Assembly (NCBI RefSeq): GCF_007751035.1
Contig: NZ_CP036433.1
Location: 3,019,001-3,083,000 of the forward strand
DNA: 64,000 nt
Direction of reading: 5' to 3'
Source: Lignipirellula cremea
Lineage (GTDB): Bacteria; Planctomycetota; Planctomycetia; Pirellulales; Pirellulaceae
Positions 59,986-64,000 of the stretch are shown here, piece by piece. Position numbers and translations under genes: made by a program. A model generated the notes under the pieces. It was not told the origin of the DNA. It saw only the letters and a program-made list of their open reading frames with translations, and made no database searches. Within the stretch, counting starts at the first letter, position 1, and every line of letters begins with the position of its first letter.

Positions 59986-61419
59986 TTACAGGCAGCGCAT
60001 GAAGGCGACCAGGGCCGATTTTTCCTCCAGCGTGAGCTTGAGCTGCAGCACCAGGTTGAAGAACTCCACGGTGTCGTCCAGCGTCAGCAGGCGGCCGTCG
60101 TGGTGATACGGCGGGGAGTCTTTGATGCCGCGGAGCGTGAACGTCTTGATCGGGCCGTCGGCCAGGTTGTATTGCTTGCCGATCATCTCGGCGTCGTAAA
60201 ACCGCCCCAGCTGCAGATCGTGCATCTGGTTATCCAGATAGAACGGAGCCGGGTGGCACTCGGCGCAGCGGCCTTTGCCGAAAAAGATCTCCTGGCCCTG
60301 CAGCTCCTGGGCGGTCGCTTTCTCGGGGATCAGTTTGCCAAAGGCGTCCAGCTTGGGCGCTGGCGGGAAGTCCAACATGTTCTGCAGCTGGGCCATCATG
60401 GAAACCGCGTCGGAACGGTTGGGCAGATGCACGCCTTTCTTCGCCGCGATCACATGGTCGCCGTCGAAGTAGGCGGTGCGCTGTTCAAATTCCGTGAAAT
60501 CCTCCACGCTGCGGAGCGAACGCTTCGAGCCGTGAATCTGCTGGTTGTACATGCCGCGGAGGCTGACCGTATCCAATCGGAAGCGGGCGGCCTGGGGACG
60601 CGTATCGGGATTCAAATGGAATGCCGCATTGGTGTGGCCGTTGGTGTGGCAGTCCAGACAGGCGACGCCCAGGCTGGGTTCCTGGACTTTGCGATCCTCG
60701 GTCTGGTTGAACTGCTGTTGCGGGAACGGAGTGAGTAACAGCCGCAGACCTTCCATCTGCACCGGCGTCAGCTTCCCTTTCATCAGGGAGTAATAGTTCT
60801 TGATACTCAGCAGCTGCCCCTGGGAGACGTCGCCCAGGTCGGGGCGGGTCGTCAGGAAGATGGGCGGCGGGAATTCGGGCGTCAAATGCGCCGGCAAGTC
60901 AAAGTTGATATCAAACCGCTTCAGGTCGCGGTGTTCGGCCTGGTCGATGCCTTTGATCTGGTCCTCGGGGAAGACCATTCCGCCGACCGGATGTTTGGCG
61001 TGCGGCAAGGGACGAAAGCCGTACGGAAACAGGTTGTGTTCTTTGATCTGCTCCGGCGTAAGCTGATTCAGTTCGCTCCAGGAAACGCCGTCGGGCAGTT
61101 TGACCCGCACTGCTTCCTGGACTTTTTTTCGGCCAGCCGACATCGGAACAGCAGAAGGCTGGTCGGCCAGGTCGTAGCGAGATTCGTACAAGGCTTGCTG
61201 TTCGGCCATGACGGACTCTTTGCTGGCCTGATCTGCCTTGAACGTGGTTTCGAAATCCTCGGCGATGACAACCGGCATATAGGTTTGCTCGGGCAGGGCC
61301 GGTTTGGACTCTCGTTTTTCGCCGGTTTCCTGGGCAGGGGCCGCCAGATAAAGTCCCAGGGCGATCAACAGGGCAGATGTTCCGCCCCAAAGGAAGCGGC
61401 GGGTAGTCGGTTTGCTCAT
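59986..61419 (-). CDS. Secreted di-heme cytochrome c protein
   Basis: Start ATG 61419 (GGAAA upstream) gives an anchored or signal N-terminus (MSKPTTRRFLWGGTSALLIALGLYLAAPAQE). Two CxxCH haem sites, CLDCHTNGHTNAAFH and CAECHPAPFYLDNQMH, lie in the middle and C-terminal parts, with the peroxidase-type tail YHHDGRLLTLDDTVEFFNL. This fits a di-heme cytochrome c peroxidase or MauG-like family protein acting in the periplasm. The partner electron donor is not in the window. Confidence 0.85.
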   Translation of the reverse strand: MSKPTTRRFLWGGTSALLIALGLYLAAPAQETGEKRESKPALPEQTYMPVVIAEDFETTFKADQASKESVMAEQQALYESRYDLADQPSAVPMSAGRKKVQEAVRVKLPDGVSWSELNQLTPEQIKEHNLFPYGFRPLPHAKHPVGGMVFPEDQIKGIDQAEHRDLKRFDINFDLPAHLTPEFPPPIFLTTRPDLGDVSQGQLLSIKNYYSLMKGKLTPVQMEGLRLLLTPFPQQQFNQTEDRKVQEPSLGVACLDCHTNGHTNAAFHLNPDTRPQAARFRLDTVSLRGMYNQQIHGSKRSLRSVEDFTEFEQRTAYFDGDHVIAAKKGVHLPNRSDAVSMMAQLQNMLDFPPAPKLDAFGKLIPEKATAQELQGQEIFFGKGRCAECHPAPFYLDNQMHDLQLGRFYDAEMIGKQYNLADGPIKTFTLRGIKDSPPYHHDGRLLTLDDTVEFFNLVLQLKLTLEEKSALVAFMRCL

Positions 61420-61646
61420 GAGGGTTTCCTTCAACAGTGACAGGGAATCCAGGGGTGAACTGGTTATCGTCGCGCCAGCGCGGTGGCCCGGCGATCGTTG
61501 GGGTTGGACGCAATCCGCGCCGATTTTCGTCGCGGCGAGCCCTGCGATCGAGGACAATACAGACCGCACGGGTTTTGTTTCTATTTGCCAGGAGCCAGAG
61601 CTGTTCAATGGCAGCTCGCTCCGCAGAGCCGGGAAGAGGGGTCGTG

Positions 61647-62882
61647 ATGCTTGCTGGTACCACTCAAAAGCCTGGAGGGTCGTTTCCTTTCTTCGCATTC
61701 ATTGGTCTCGTTTGCTTGCTGGCGCTGACGCCCGCCGACGTTCGCTCCCAGGAGGAACCGCCGGCAACGCCCTCGGCGGAGCGACCGACGGGGCAGGCGG
61801 AGCCGATCGACTTTGGCCGAGCTCGTTTGTTACTGCAAAAACTACGCCAGGGAGATAAGCTTTTGCCGGAGGACCAGGCCTATCTGGACCGAGCCAGGGC
61901 CGAGCGGCGTAAAACGGGAGCCGCGCCGCCGGCCCGCGGCGTCGTGAGAACCTCCCGCGATTCGCTGGAATTGACGCCGCTGACTGACTTCGCTCCGACG
62001 GAAAAGTACCGGGGCGAATCGGGCGGTCTGTATGGAAACGGCGCCAATGAACCGCCGACAGAACATCTGCAGGCGGCGCTGGCCCAGGCCGCCAGGGTCA
62101 TGCCGCTTGATACGGCGGGAAAGCCGTCGCAGACGGGCAAGGTCGTGCTGATTTCCAGCGGCATGTCGAACGTCACCCAGGAATTCCAGCGGTTCTTGCA
62201 GCTGGCCCAGGAGGACAAACTGAAGTCGTCGTCGCTGGTGATTGTGGATGGAGCGCAAGGCGGACAGGAGGCGTCGGACTGGGCCCGTCCCGACAATCGC
62301 TTCCGCCAGGAACGGGCCGATCCCTGGCAGGTGCTGGAGCAACGGCTGCAGCAGGCCGGAGTTACGGCTGAGCAGGTGCAGGTGCTGTGGCTCAAGCAGG
62401 CGCGTCGCAATCCGGCCGCGCTCGGCGAATTCCCACTGCACGCCCGGACCATGCAGGACGATCTGGTCCGCGTGCTGCAGGAGATGAAACGCCGGTTCCC
62501 GAATCTGCGCATCGCTTATTTGAGCAGCCGCATTTACGCCGGGTATGCGGGCTCTCCGCTCAATCCGGAACCGTACGCGTATGAAACGGCGTTCACCATG
62601 CGCTGGCTCATTCAGGACCAGATGCAGGGGACCGAAGCGCTGAACTTTGATCCCGAAAAAGGGGACGTCAAGGCGCCGCTGTTATTGTGGGGGCCGTACC
62701 TCTGGGCCAACGGCGTGAAAGGCCGGAAGATCGACGACCTGGTCTGGCAGGCGTCGGACATGGCCCAGGATGGCGCCCATCCCAGCGACACGGGGCGCCA
62801 AAAAGTAGCCAGTCAGCTGCTGAAATTCTTCCAGACGGATAAAACGGCGAGCTCCTGGTATCTGCAGTCGCCCGGAAAATAA
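61647..62882 (+). CDS. Secreted SGNH-hydrolase-like protein
   Basis: Start ATG 61647 has GAGGGG before it and opens a signal peptide (MLAGTTQKPGGSFPFFAFIGLVCLLALTPADVRSQ). The mature protein has VLISSGMSNVTQEFQRF, resembling SGNH block I, and DGAHPSDTGRQKVASQLLKFF, resembling block V with its Asp and His. Planctomycetes carry many such secreted proteins. Catalysis is plausible but unproven. It is divergent from the di-heme gene, and followed by a terminator. Confidence 0.75.
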   Translation: MLAGTTQKPGGSFPFFAFIGLVCLLALTPADVRSQEEPPATPSAERPTGQAEPIDFGRARLLLQKLRQGDKLLPEDQAYLDRARAERRKTGAAPPARGVVRTSRDSLELTPLTDFAPTEKYRGESGGLYGNGANEPPTEHLQAALAQAARVMPLDTAGKPSQTGKVVLISSGMSNVTQEFQRFLQLAQEDKLKSSSLVIVDGAQGGQEASDWARPDNRFRQERADPWQVLEQRLQQAGVTAEQVQVLWLKQARRNPAALGEFPLHARTMQDDLVRVLQEMKRRFPNLRIAYLSSRIYAGYAGSPLNPEPYAYETAFTMRWLIQDQMQGTEALNFDPEKGDVKAPLLLWGPYLWANGVKGRKIDDLVWQASDMAQDGAHPSDTGRQKVASQLLKFFQTDKTASSWYLQSPGK

Positions 62883-62901
62883 AGGATCTTTCTGGAATCG
62901 C

Positions 62902-62926
62902 CGCTCCCAGGGATGGGAGCGTTTTT
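62902..62926 (+). terminator. Rho-independent terminator after the SGNH-like gene
   Basis: CGCTCCCA and TGGGAGCG pair around a GGGA loop and are followed by five T residues. The stem is 20 bases past the stop codon at 62882, so it terminates the preceding gene. Confidence 0.9.
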
Positions 62927-63054
62927 CCTGGCGCTGCGAAGGCCGCCGACAGCACCGGAAAAACGTCCTTGCGGCGCCAAGCTACTTGCATGCTGCTTCC
63001 AGGTTGATACCGTGGCATATCAGGAATGCTTGGGAATTTAACAGGAAAGCGGCC

Positions 63055-64000
63055 ATGATGCCCATTTTGATACGCACGTTCCAGCGCGGGAGTTGGCTGT
63101 ACGGATTGCTCTTCTTGGGTGTCTGGGCCATCGCTCTGGGCGAAGAGAACGTCGTCCTGGCCGAGCGCCCGGCGTTTGTGGCCGTGCTGCGAAACGGCGA
63201 GCGGATCGAAGCGGACAAGCTCGAAAACTGGCACAATTCCAACAGCGAACCCAAGCTGGCGGGAAAGCCGTTGCTGGAAGGCGGTAATCCGATGCGCTGG
63301 GTGCGGGATCGCACGCTTGCGCCGGGTCCGCTGCCTGACGCGTATGTAGAAATGTACGGCGGCGATCGTTTGCCAGGCGAAGTCCAGGCCCATCTGCCTG
63401 CCGACCCGAATGCTTTTGTGGCGGCCCCGCAGCGGTTCAAAGTGCGGCCTGCCATGCCGCTGGCGCCTCCGCAGGAATGGCACGATTCCGAGGTGCATGT
63501 TATCGCTTCGTTTGTGCAGCGGATTGTGTGGCGTCGGGAGCGAGAGGCATACGACCCGGGGCATGCGTACCTGCGGGACGGCCGCGTGTTGTCCTTTCGT
63601 TCCGTCCGCTTTGGCTCCGACTATGTCGACCTGTTGTCGCCGACCGGCCTGCATAAAGTGGCCTTCCGGGAAATGGCCGAACTGCATCTGCCGCAGCGCG
63701 ACGCCTGGGATTCGTACCTGGATGAACTGGCCGTGCTGGCTCCGGCAGGGGAGACAACCTTGCTGCAGATGGAAACGGTTTCCGGAGCCCAGGTGACGGG
63801 ATCGCGGTTGCGGTTCCAGGCGGCTGTGAAAGGGAACTCGGCCGATTTTCGTCGCTGGACGCATGGCCTGCAGCCGGCGTGGTGCCAGGAGACGCTCTGG
63901 ATGATGGGGGACGATATCTGGATTCGCCGGGCGTTTGCTCCGCATGAGATGCCGTTGTCCCGGTTGACGCCGACGGTCGTCAAACAGGCGTCGCTGATTT
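63055..64000 (+). CDS. Secreted hypothetical protein, cut by the window edge
   Basis: The frame opens with a signal peptide (MMPILIRTFQRGSWLYGLLFLGVWAIALG) and has no stop for 315 codons. The visible part reads ERPAFVAVLRNGERIEADKLENWHN, then a block of beta-rich sequence (YVEMYGGDRLPGEVQAHLP), typical of planctomycete secreted proteins that carry an NPCBM-type domain later. The gene continues outside the window, so its function cannot be told. Confidence 0.8.
   Translation, partial: MMPILIRTFQRGSWLYGLLFLGVWAIALGEENVVLAERPAFVAVLRNGERIEADKLENWHNSNSEPKLAGKPLLEGGNPMRWVRDRTLAPGPLPDAYVEMYGGDRLPGEVQAHLPADPNAFVAAPQRFKVRPAMPLAPPQEWHDSEVHVIASFVQRIVWRREREAYDPGHAYLRDGRVLSFRSVRFGSDYVDLLSPTGLHKVAFREMAELHLPQRDAWDSYLDELAVLAPAGETTLLQMETVSGAQVTGSRLRFQAAVKGNSADFRRWTHGLQPAWCQETLWMMGDDIWIRRAFAPHEMPLSRLTPTVVKQASLI

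Overview
The window looks like a piece of a planctomycete chromosome (order Pirellulales; the genus is not resolved). This rests on the family mix: long secreted proteins of unknown function, a planctomycete LEPR-XLL-type giant exported protein, DUF2924 plus large serine recombinase pairs, NarL-type PAS kinases, Gfo/Idh/MocA oxidoreductases with Tat signals, di-heme cytochromes and SGNH-like proteins, together with a very heavy load of insertion sequences.

Layout. 0-9.2 kb is an insertion-sequence graveyard: the tail of a secreted repeat protein, an ISAs1 element killed by a nonsense codon, a small MITE-like element, an IS4-type element with an 8-bp target duplication, a secreted hypothetical protein, two IS1380 elements in tandem that share CTAG target sites, and the tail of another ISAs1. 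9.2-14.6 kb carries a caspase-like protein followed by a secreted TPR-CHAT protein (two clan-CD-type peptidase candidates), with the first gene fused at its start to an IS256 relic. 14.7-18.1 kb is an IS5 shell enclosing an IS4-type fragment and an ISKra4 element. 18.1-28.3 kb is a decayed integrative element: primase-like protein, small proteins, a sigma factor, HTH proteins, DUF2924 and a large serine recombinase that is split by an ISAs1 element with a perfect 9-bp duplication. 28.3-29.7 kb holds a further ISAs1 element abutting the relic end of a relative.

29.7-46.1 kb is the most unusual part. It encodes a cytosolic C39-type peptidase fused to cyclic-nucleotide-binding domains but lacking any ABC transporter part, a signal-less parvulin, a short SecA-like ATPase, a GAF-HlyD membrane protein, a PqqD/M50/HlyD membrane protein, a periplasmic HlyD adaptor, a small very acidic protein and an 1889-residue protein with a leader-like N-terminus, a LEPR-XLL-like motif, hundreds of residues of W/Y/G repeats and a lysozyme-like C-terminus. 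My reading is that these form one dedicated export system and its cargo, with SecA rather than an ABC ATPase as motor. This is an inference from gene content and neighbourhood, not something the sequence proves.

46.2-64 kb returns to ordinary chromosomal genes: an IS1380 relic, a tRNA-Asn-like 3' fragment beside a decapitated sulfatase, a membrane protein, an SDR dehydrogenase, a pectate lyase, tag, a Tat-exported oxidoreductase divergent from a LysR regulator, relics of an IS1182-type transposase and a serpin, a PAS histidine kinase, a secreted trypsin-like protease, a truncated integrase running into tRNA-Glu(CTC), a di-heme cytochrome, an SGNH-like secreted protein with a clear terminator, and the start of a further secreted protein cut by the window edge.
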